A stretch of DNA of 11,302 nt from Frankiales bacterium (lineage in GTDB: Bacteria; Actinomycetota; Actinomycetes; Mycobacteriales; SCTD01), in the NCBI GenBank assembly GCA_004299215.1, contig SCTD01000197.1:1-11302 (forward strand), read 5' to 3'. The notes under the pieces are model-generated. The model worked only from the letters and a program-made list of their open reading frames with translations, searched no databases and was not told the origin of the DNA. This document shows positions 6,525-11,302 of this stretch, piece by piece (position 1 is the stretch's first letter; each line of letters opens with the position of its first letter). The position numbers and the translations under genes were made by a program.

Positions 6525-7292
6525 TCAGAGAGCCCGTTGTCCCGTCTGGGGCGGCGGGCTCTCTGCTTCGCTCGTCGGCGCCTGCGGCCAGGGAGCACCG
6601 GTCTCCGGATCGAGGTCCAGCCCCAAGGTGCGGACCGCCTCCCGGTCGTAGCGTCGGATGAGCTCGAAGGCGAAGGCGAGCTTGTCTGCGACCCTCGCCC
6701 CCGTCGGCTGGAAGCGTGACCACAGCTCGAGGTTCTCGAGCCGGTTGTCGCTCCTGTCGCCGTTGCGGTGGTGCACGCTCTCGTCGCTGCGCAGCGGTCG
6801 ACCCAGAGCGCGCGCCATGACGAGACGGTGCTCCGTCTCGGGCGTCTTGCCGCCGGTGAGCCACCGGTCCTCTGCCGGCACCGGCACACTCCGGTATCCG
6901 TTCCGGACGAAGCCGGTGCCGGGAGCCTCGCGAAGAGGCACGTCCGGATCGACGGTCCCGTTGGTCAGCAGTCGCTGTCGATGCGGCTGGCAGAGGCCGC
7001 GTCCAGCGACAGGTCTGGCACAGCCGGCGACGCTGCAGCAGCTCCGTCCGGATCGTCCCAGGGGGACGTCTTCCTGAACGTCACCGGTGCGCGTCCAGCG
7101 CAGGTAGTGGCCGTGGCACCAGCCGCGGGTCACCGCGGCCCGTTGGCAGCCCTCGACGGCGCAGAGCGCCGGCGTCCGGTCCGGCTGGACCGCGCCGTGG
7201 CGCAGCAGCTGCTTGTAATGGCGGGAGCAGTGCCCCCGCGCGTAGACGTTCCGGTCGCAACCGCCGGCAGCGCACGCTGACGCAGAGCCCAT
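6525..7292 (-). CDS. HNH endonuclease with three N-terminal CCCH zinc-finger repeats (255 aa)
   Basis: A probable DNA endonuclease. The nuclease core at about residues 153-192 reads 'TEHRLVMARALGR', then 'VHHRNGDRSDNRLENLELWS', the HNH_3-like pattern of phage and homing-type nucleases, with His174, His175, Asn183 and Asn187. The N-terminal half holds three evenly built C-x4-C-x9-C-x2-H units: C7/C12/C22/H25, C44/C49/C59/H62 and C86/C91/C101/H104. Each has Gly two residues before the third Cys, so they probably bind zinc and position the enzyme on DNA. The ATG at 7292 has GGAGG 8 nt upstream; GTGs at 7298 and 7301 are possible but touch that site. The gene follows the 72-aa ORF by about 43 bp and faces tRNA-Glu. 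It looks like an accessory, possibly phage-derived gene; the target site is unknown. Confidence 0.82.
   Translation of the reverse strand: MGSASACAAGGCDRNVYARGHCSRHYKQLLRHGAVQPDRTPALCAVEGCQRAAVTRGWCHGHYLRWTRTGDVQEDVPLGRSGRSCCSVAGCARPVAGRGLCQPHRQRLLTNGTVDPDVPLREAPGTGFVRNGYRSVPVPAEDRWLTGGKTPETEHRLVMARALGRPLRSDESVHHRNGDRSDNRLENLELWSRFQPTGARVADKLAFAFELIRRYDREAVRTLGLDLDPETGAPWPQAPTSEAESPPPQTGQRAL
6527..6564. terminator. Candidate terminator hairpin after tRNA-Glu
   Basis: AGAGAGCCCG (6527-6536) and CGGGCTCTCT (6555-6564) form a perfect 10-bp inverted repeat around an 18-nt loop, 13 nt after the encoded CCA. There is no T tract, as is common for high-GC terminators. It also covers the last codons and part of the stop of the convergent HNH gene, so it could end both transcripts. 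Confidence 0.5.
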
Positions 7293-7335
7293 CCGCACCA
7301 CCTCCGGCGACAGCCTCGCCGAGGGGTACGACAGA

Positions 7336-7554
7336 TCAGCCCGCGACCAGCCGCAGCCGCGGAGCAGCCGCCAGGCCGAGCTCCGCCGGCGTGCCCCAGG
7401 AGCCGAGCAGCGCGTCCAGCAGCTCCGCCGGCAGGTGCCGTACGGGTGCGCCCGCGATCGCCGCCACGACGGCCTCGTTGCGCAGCCGCAGCGCCTCCAG
7501 GTCCACGGGCGCGGGGGAGCGGCGGCGGGCAGCGGTCCGTGTCGACGAGGTCAT
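7336..7554 (-). CDS. Hypothetical protein (72 aa)
   Basis: I do not recognise this protein. Codon use is strongly coding-like (nearly all third bases G or C). The N-terminus is basic ('RTAARRRS'), followed by an amphipathic helical stretch ('DLEALRLRNEAVVAAIAG') and a Leu-rich half ('LPAELLDALLGSWG'). No Cys, membrane helix or known motif is seen. The ATG at 7554 has no ribosome binding site; an in-frame ATG at 7590 would add 12 residues and is no better supported. It lies between the IclR-family gene and the HNH gene on the same strand, so it may be the first gene of the HNH transcript. It could be an HNH-associated accessory protein or an unrelated small gene; there is no evidence for either. 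Confidence 0.55.
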   Translation of the reverse strand: MTSSTRTAARRRSPAPVDLEALRLRNEAVVAAIAGAPVRHLPAELLDALLGSWGTPAELGLAAAPRLRLVAG

Positions 7555-7675
7555 GTCGCAAGAGTGGCCGGGCGACGCGAGCCCGACCATGGCCCGTTGT
7601 GACCGTTTCTGCCCTAGTTCGTACGGGTCGGTCCCGTGGTCCGGGCCGGACTCCCCACAACCGATCATCCAGGGC

Positions 7676-7695
7676 GGCCCGCTCAGCCGCGGGCC
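7676..7695 (-). terminator. Candidate hairpin terminator at the end of the IclR-family gene
   Basis: GGCCCGC (7676-7682) and GCGGGCC (7689-7695) form a perfect 7-bp GC-only stem around a 6-nt loop that contains the stop codon of the regulator (7683-7685). No T tract follows on the minus strand, so termination is plausible but unproven. Confidence 0.4.
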
Positions 7696-8375
7696 AGCTC
7701 GGCGGCCGCGGCGCAGACGGCGTCGGCGTGCAACCGCCCGGGGAAGCGGGTGAGCCGCTCCAGCGGGCCGCTGACGCTGACGGCGGCCACCACCCGGCCG
7801 TCCCTCGTCCGCACCGGCGCCGACACCGACGCCACGCCCGACTCGCGCTCCGCGACGGAGTGCGCCCACCCGCGCCGCCGCACCTCGGACAGCGTCCGCG
7901 GGGTGAACGCGGCGGAGCGCACCAGCGGGTCGTCCGGCGCCCAGGCCAGCAGCACCTGGGCAGCCGACCCGGCGGTCATCGGCAGGGACGTGCCGACCGG
8001 CACGGTGTCCCGCAGCCCGCTGCCGCGCTCGGCGGCGGCCACGCAGACGCGCCGGTCGCCCTGCCGCCGGTAGAGCTGGGCGCTCTCACCGGTCACGTCT
8101 CGCAGCCGGGCCAGCACGGCCCCCGCGCGCTCCAGCACGGCGTCGCCGACGGGCCCGCCGGCCAGCTCGCCGAGCCGCGGCCCGATCCGCCAGCGACCCT
8201 CCCGGTCACGGGCCAGCAGCCGGTGCACCTCCAGCGCCACGGCCAGCCGGTGCACCGTCGCCCGCGACAGCCCCGTCCGCTCGACCAGGGTCGCGAGCGT
8301 GGTGGCCCCCGACTCCACCGCCTCGAGCACGAGGACGGACTTGTCGAGGACGCCGACTCCGCTAGTGTGTTCCAC
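7683..8375 (-). CDS. ndgR: IclR-family regulator, NdgR/LtbR-like (230 aa)
   Basis: A transcription regulator of the IclR family. The N-terminal winged helix-turn-helix at about residues 12-60 includes 'TTLATLVERTGLSRATVHRLAVAL', and the ligand-binding domain fills residues about 75-230. The opening 'SGVGVLDKSVLVLEAV' and the divergent position next to leuC match NdgR (Streptomyces) and LtbR (Corynebacterium), which control leuCD and other amino-acid genes. The GTG start at 8375 has no ribosome binding site. A TAGTGT hexamer at 8387-8382 (minus) ends 6 nt before it, so the mRNA is probably leaderless. A perfect palindrome overlaps the first codons, suggesting autoregulation. The orthology call rests on synteny and N-terminal similarity; the effector is unknown from sequence. 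Confidence 0.88.
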   Translation of the reverse strand: MEHTSGVGVLDKSVLVLEAVESGATTLATLVERTGLSRATVHRLAVALEVHRLLARDREGRWRIGPRLGELAGGPVGDAVLERAGAVLARLRDVTGESAQLYRRQGDRRVCVAAAERGSGLRDTVPVGTSLPMTAGSAAQVLLAWAPDDPLVRSAAFTPRTLSEVRRRGWAHSVAERESGVASVSAPVRTRDGRVVAAVSVSGPLERLTRFPGRLHADAVCAAAAELARG

Positions 8376-8380
8376 ACACT
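8364..8380. promoter_or_regulatory. Perfect palindromic operator candidate (7-3-7) between ndgR and leuC
   Basis: AGTGTGT-TCC-ACACACT is a perfect 7-bp inverted repeat with a 3-bp spacer. It covers the GTG start and first codons of the regulator and lies 25-41 bp upstream of the leuC ATG. IclR proteins bind palindromes of about this size as dimers. Binding here could repress the regulator gene and also block the leuC promoter on the other strand. Confidence 0.6.
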
Positions 8381-8381
8381 G

Positions 8382-8391
8382 ACACTACGTT
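8382..8391. promoter_or_regulatory. Overlapping divergent -10 candidates for ndgR and leuC
   Basis: On the minus strand TAGTGT (8387-8382) is placed for a start at the ndgR GTG. On the plus strand TACGTT (8386-8391) would start transcription near 8398, about 7 nt before the leuC ATG at 8405. The two elements overlap. Neither has a convincing -35, and leuC also lacks a clear ribosome binding site. Confidence 0.35.
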
Positions 8392-8404
8392 CTCACATGC
8401 TGGG

Positions 8405-9808
8405 ATGTCGACCATGGGGCGCACGCTCGCGGAGAAGGTCTGGGACGCACACGTCGTGCGTCGTGCCGAGGGCGAGCCCGACCTCGTCTACATCGACCTG
8501 CACCTGGTGCACGAGGTGACCAGCCCGCAGGCCTTCGACGGCCTGCGCCTGGCGGGCCGCACCGTCCGCCGGCCCGACCTGACCCTCGCCACCGAGGACC
8601 ACAACGTCCCGACCACGGGCCTCACCATCGACGACCCAGTGAGCCGCACCCAGGTCGAGACGCTCCGCAAGAACTGCGCGGAGTTCGGCATCCGGCTGCA
8701 CCCGATGGGCGACGCGGGCCAGGGGATCGTGCACGTCATCGGCCCGCAGCTCGGCATCACCCAGCCCGGCATGACGATCGTCTGCGGCGACAGCCACACC
8801 AGCACCCACGGCGCGTTCGGGGCGCTCGCCTTCGGGATCGGCACCAGCGAGGTCGAGCACGTCCTCGCGACGCAGACCCTCCCGCTCGTCCGGCCGAGGA
8901 CGATGGCCGTCAACGTCGAGGGCCGGCTGCAGCCCGGCGTCAGCGCCAAGGACCTCGTGCTCGCCCTCATCGCCCAGGTCGGCACCGGCGGCGGGCAGGG
9001 CCACGTGGTCGAGTACCGCGGTGAGGCCATCCGCGCGCTCTCCATGGAGGGCCGGATGACGGTCTGCAACATGAGCATCGAGTGGGGCGCGCGGGCGGGG
9101 ATGATCGCCCCCGACGAGACGACGTACGCCTACCTGAAGGGCCGTCCCCACGCCCCCCAGGACTGGGACGCCGCCGTCGCCGCCTGGGACGCCCTGCGCA
9201 CGGACGAGGACGCGACGTACGACAAGGAGGTCGTCCTCGACGCCTCGTCCGTCACGCCCTTCGTCACCTGGGGGACCAACCCGGGCCAGGGCGTCCCGCT
9301 CGGCGGGAGCGTCCCCGACCCGCAGTCGCTGCCGGCCGGCAACGAGCGGGACGCGGCCGAGCGAGCGCTGGCCTACATGGGCCTGACGGCGGGCACCCCC
9401 ATGCGCGAGATCGCCGTGGACACGGTCTTCCTCGGTTCCTGCACCAACGGGCGGATGGAGGACCTGCGCGCCGCGGCGGAGGTGCTGCGGGGGCGGAAGG
9501 TCGCCGACGGCGTGCGCGCGATGGTCGTCCCCGGCTCGATGCTGGTGAAGCTCCAGGCAGAGCAGGAGGGCCTGGACGAGGTCTTCCGCGCGGCCGGCTT
9601 CGACTGGCGCAACGCGGGCTGCTCGATGTGCCTGGGCATGAACCCCGACATCCTCCAGCCGGGGGAGCGCAGCGCCTCCACGAGCAACCGCAACTTCGAG
9701 GGCAGGCAGGGTCGCGGTGGACGCACCCACCTGGTCTCGCCCGAGGTGGCCGCCGCCACCGCCGTCGCCGGCCGGCTGGCCGCGCCCGCCGACCTGACGG
9801 AGGTCTGA
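8405..9808 (+). CDS. leuC: 3-isopropylmalate dehydratase large subunit (467 aa)
   Basis: The large subunit of isopropylmalate isomerase, which converts 2-isopropylmalate to 3-isopropylmalate in leucine synthesis and carries a [4Fe-4S] cluster. The cluster ligands are Cys346 ('LGSCTNGR'), Cys406 and Cys409 ('NAGCSMCLGMNPD'), at the family positions. Other signatures are 'CGDSHTSTHGAFGALAFGIGTSEVEHVLATQ' split over residues 127-157, and 'GERSASTSNRNFEGRQG'. Length is normal. An in-frame ATG at 8414 gives 'MGRTLAEKVW', the start seen in Streptomyces homologues, and is an equal candidate; neither ATG has a clear ribosome binding site, which fits a near-leaderless message. leuD begins 3 bp after the stop. 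Control by the divergent IclR-family regulator is likely. Confidence 0.97.
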   Translation: MSTMGRTLAEKVWDAHVVRRAEGEPDLVYIDLHLVHEVTSPQAFDGLRLAGRTVRRPDLTLATEDHNVPTTGLTIDDPVSRTQVETLRKNCAEFGIRLHPMGDAGQGIVHVIGPQLGITQPGMTIVCGDSHTSTHGAFGALAFGIGTSEVEHVLATQTLPLVRPRTMAVNVEGRLQPGVSAKDLVLALIAQVGTGGGQGHVVEYRGEAIRALSMEGRMTVCNMSIEWGARAGMIAPDETTYAYLKGRPHAPQDWDAAVAAWDALRTDEDATYDKEVVLDASSVTPFVTWGTNPGQGVPLGGSVPDPQSLPAGNERDAAERALAYMGLTAGTPMREIAVDTVFLGSCTNGRMEDLRAAAEVLRGRKVADGVRAMVVPGSMLVKLQAEQEGLDEVFRAAGFDWRNAGCSMCLGMNPDILQPGERSASTSNRNFEGRQGRGGRTHLVSPEVAAATAVAGRLAAPADLTEV

Positions 9809-9811
9809 GCC

Positions 9812-10411
9812 GTGGAGCCGTTCACCACCCACACCGGCAGGGCCGTCGCGCTGCGCCGCAGCGACGTCGACACCGACCAGATCATCCCGAGCGACTGGCT
9901 GAAGCGGGTCGAGCGCACCGGCTTCGGCGCCGGGCTCTTCAGCCAGTGGCGCGAGGACCCCGGCTTCGTCCTCAACCTCCCGCAGCACGCCGGGGCCAGC
10001 ATCCTGGTCGCCGGCAAGAACTTCGGGACCGGCTCGTCGCGCGAGCACGCCGTCTGGGCGCTCACCGACTTCGGATTCCGGGCCGTCGTCAGCGAGCGCT
10101 TCGCCGACATCTTCCGCAGCAACGCCTTGAAGGGCGGCCTGCTGCCGGTGCAGCTCACCGCCGCGGCGGTCGCCGCCCTGATGGACCGCCTCGAGCGGGA
10201 CCCGGACCTCGCGGTGACCGTCGACCTCGACCGCCGGGAGCTCCGCGCCGGCGACCTCGTCGAGGCCTTCCCGCTCGACGACTTCACCCGGTGGCGCCTC
10301 ATGGAGGGCCTCGACGACATCGGCCTGACCCTGCGCGCGGAGGACGAGATCGCGTCGTACGAAGCGACTCGCCCGGAGCATCTGCCCACGGCGACGTCGC
10401 CCGGTCCGTGA
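9812..10411 (+). CDS. leuD: 3-isopropylmalate dehydratase small subunit (199 aa)
   Basis: The small (swivel-domain) subunit that joins LeuC to form isopropylmalate isomerase. Signatures are 'RRSDVDTDQIIPSDWLKRV' near the N-terminus, 'KNFGTGSSREHAVWAL' (the substrate-binding Gly-Ser-Ser-Arg loop) at about residues 69-84, and 'ALKGGLLPVQL' downstream. Length is normal for the family. The GTG start lies 8 nt after a GGAGG at 9799-9803 within the leuC end, so the two subunits are tightly co-expressed. Its stop overlaps the GTG of the following 65-aa ORF (GTGA). There is no sign of truncation. Confidence 0.97.
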   Translation: MEPFTTHTGRAVALRRSDVDTDQIIPSDWLKRVERTGFGAGLFSQWREDPGFVLNLPQHAGASILVAGKNFGTGSSREHAVWALTDFGFRAVVSERFADIFRSNALKGGLLPVQLTAAAVAALMDRLERDPDLAVTVDLDRRELRAGDLVEAFPLDDFTRWRLMEGLDDIGLTLRAEDEIASYEATRPEHLPTATSPGP

Positions 10412-10605
10412 CGGACGACGCCGCGCAGGAGCTGGCGATCCGGCTTCGTGACGCCCACCGCCGGATCGCCTCGCTCGACCTCCCTGAGAGCGAGAAGTCC
10501 CGTGTGGCAAGGAGACTCATCGCGCTGAGTGACGTCGCGAAGACCGATCTCACCCGGGCGTCGGCCCGGTTGGACCGGCTCCTGGCCGACCTGGACGGTG
10601 GCTGA
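10408..10605 (+). CDS. Small helical protein coupled to leuD (65 aa)
   Basis: A small ORF with no family I recognise. It is almost entirely charged and helical, for example 'AAQELAIRLRDAHRRIASL' and 'ASARLDRLLADLDGG', with Leu spacing that suggests a helical hairpin or short coiled coil. It has no Cys and no membrane segment. The GTG overlaps the leuD TGA by 4 bp, a typical translational-coupling arrangement, and third positions are G/C-rich, so it is likely real. As I recall, a small unannotated ORF sits at this place in other actinobacteria. A role in leucine synthesis or with the HU protein downstream is only positional inference. Confidence 0.65.
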   Translation: MTDDAAQELAIRLRDAHRRIASLDLPESEKSRVARRLIALSDVAKTDLTRASARLDRLLADLDGG

Positions 10606-10653
10606 CCGGCTCCAAACTCCTTGCGACACAACAAACTCGGAGTGCCCAGGTCG

Positions 10654-10682
10654 TTGTGGACAGGCGCTTTGAGCCCTAGCCT
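10654..10682 (+). promoter_or_regulatory. Promoter of the HU gene
   Basis: TTGTGG (10654-10659) and TAGCCT (10677-10682) are separated by exactly 17 bp, a good sigma-70/HrdB-type arrangement. Transcription would start near 10689, giving a leader of about 43 nt that includes the AAGGAG ribosome binding site at 10720-10725. This separates hup expression from the leuCD operon. Confidence 0.6.
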
Positions 10683-10731
10683 GCGCGGCCAAGGGGCAGA
10701 GCGCCTCGGCAGTCCACCGAAGGAGCCCGTC

Positions 10732-11302
10732 GTGAACAAGTCCGAGCTGATCGAGGCAGTCACCGAGAAGCTCGGTGACCGGAAGACGGCAACCGCCGCC
10801 GTCGAGGGCGTCTTCGACGTCATCACCCGCGCGGTCGCCAAGGGCGAGAAGGTCGGCATCAGCGGCTTCGGCGTCTTCGAGCGCGTCGACCGGGCCGCCC
10901 GCACCGCGCGCAACCCGGCCACCGGCGCCACCGTGAAGCTGAAGAAGACGTCCGTCCCGAAGTTCCGCCCCGGTCAGAGCTTCAAGGAGTTCGTCAGCGG
11001 AGCCAAGAAGCTCCCGACCGCCACGGCCGGCACCCGCGCCGTGACGGCCCGCGCCGGCAGCGCCGCGTCCAAGGCCGCCGCGGCGCCCGCGAAGGCCGCG
11101 GCTCCGGCCAAGTCGGCGGCGAAGGCCGCCGCGAAGGCTCCGGCCAAGGCTGCGAAGGCCGTGAAGTCGGCTGCCACCCCGGCGAAGAAGGCCGCGACCA
11201 AGGCGCCGGCGAAGAAGGCCGCGACCAAGGCGCCCGCCAAGAAGGCCGCGACCAAGGCGCCCGCCAAGAAGGCCGCGACCAAGGCGCCCGCCAAGAAGGC
11301 CG
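10732..11302 (+). CDS. hupS: HU-family nucleoid protein with Lys/Ala/Pro tail (partial, 3' end outside window)
   Basis: A histone-like DNA-binding protein that bends and compacts the chromosome. Residues 1-92 are a complete HU domain: 'NKSELIEAV' at the start, 'KVGISGFGVFERVDR' in the core, and the DNA-gripping arm 'ARNPATGATVKL' with the intercalating Pro, then 'PKFRPGQSFKEFV'. From about residue 100 the protein becomes a low-complexity Lys/Ala/Pro tail like those of Streptomyces HupS and mycobacterial Hlp/HupB. From residue 151 a nine-residue unit (AKKAATKAP) is repeated. No stop occurs before the window ends at codon 190. The GTG start has AAGGAG 6 nt upstream. hupS rather than hupA is chosen from the tail and the position next to leuCD. 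Confidence 0.93.
   Translation, partial: MNKSELIEAVTEKLGDRKTATAAVEGVFDVITRAVAKGEKVGISGFGVFERVDRAARTARNPATGATVKLKKTSVPKFRPGQSFKEFVSGAKKLPTATAGTRAVTARAGSAASKAAAAPAKAAAPAKSAAKAAAKAPAKAAKAVKSAATPAKKAATKAPAKKAATKAPAKKAATKAPAKKAATKAPAKKA
11182..11302 (+). repeat. 27-bp in-frame tandem repeat in the HU tail (4.5 copies, open at window end)
   Basis: Units at 11182-11208, 11209-11235, 11236-11262 and 11263-11289, plus a partial unit at 11290-11302, each encode AKKAATKAP. Copies differ only at third codon positions: units 3 and 4 are identical, unit 1 ends in CCG and units 1-2 begin with GCG. Near-identity points to recent copy-number change by slippage or recombination. Confidence 0.92.

Noticed and set aside
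6439..7554. Complete integrative element using tRNA-Glu as attachment site
   Set aside because: No integrase and no visible second copy of the tRNA 3' end were found between the tRNA and ndgR.
10655..10663. DnaA-box-like 9-mer (CTGTCCACA on the minus strand) in the hup promoter
   Set aside because: It differs from the consensus at the first base, stands alone, and overlaps the -35 element; one near match is expected by chance and no origin features are present.
11182..11302. CRISPR-like or intergenic repeat array
   Set aside because: The repeats are contiguous without spacers and in frame with the HU reading frame, so they are protein-coding tandem repeats.

Overview
This 11.3 kb window is chromosomal DNA from a high-GC actinobacterium. 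The evidence is strong G/C bias at third codon positions, frequent GTG starts, very tight gene packing, a GluRS gene beside tRNA-Gln and tRNA-Glu genes, an NdgR/LtbR-like IclR regulator divergent from leuCD, and an HU protein with a long Lys/Ala/Pro tail of the actinobacterial HupS/Hlp kind. From memory, the order FAH-family gene, gltX, tRNAs, ndgR, leuC, leuD, small ORF, hup matches Streptomyces (SCO5547-SCO5556 region). I cannot fix the genus.

Left part (27-3932): a stand-alone two-CBS-domain protein is followed by a compact co-directional cassette of an enterochelin-esterase-like hydrolase, a second smaller esterase-fold hydrolase (11-bp overlap) and an ATP-grasp enzyme (13-bp gap). A four-helix DUF2231-like membrane protein faces it tail to tail, and the two stop codons share one CTAG. 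The cassette is the least explained part of the window and the best candidate for an undescribed pathway: one ATP-dependent ligase with two Ser/His hydrolases.

Middle part (4013-6514): an FAH-family hydrolase/isomerase gene overlaps gltX by GTGA. Downstream are tRNA-Gln(CTG), without encoded CCA, and tRNA-Glu(CTC), with encoded CCA. The synthetase therefore sits beside the two tRNAs that a non-discriminating GluRS would charge.

Accessory insert (6525-7554, minus strand): a small unknown protein (72 aa) and an HNH endonuclease with three regular C-x4-C-x9-C-x2-H fingers lie between tRNA-Glu and the regulator. This looks like the variable part of an otherwise conserved neighbourhood.

Right part (7683-11302): an IclR-family regulator (minus) is divergent from leuC-leuD (plus), with only 29 bp between start codons and a perfect 7-3-7 palindrome over the regulator start. 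leuD overlaps a 65-aa helical ORF by GTGA. The HU gene follows with its own promoter; its tail holds a 27-bp tandem repeat and runs off the window end. No stretch over 300 bases lacks a gene. I saw no CRISPR array, insertion sequence or complete mobile element.
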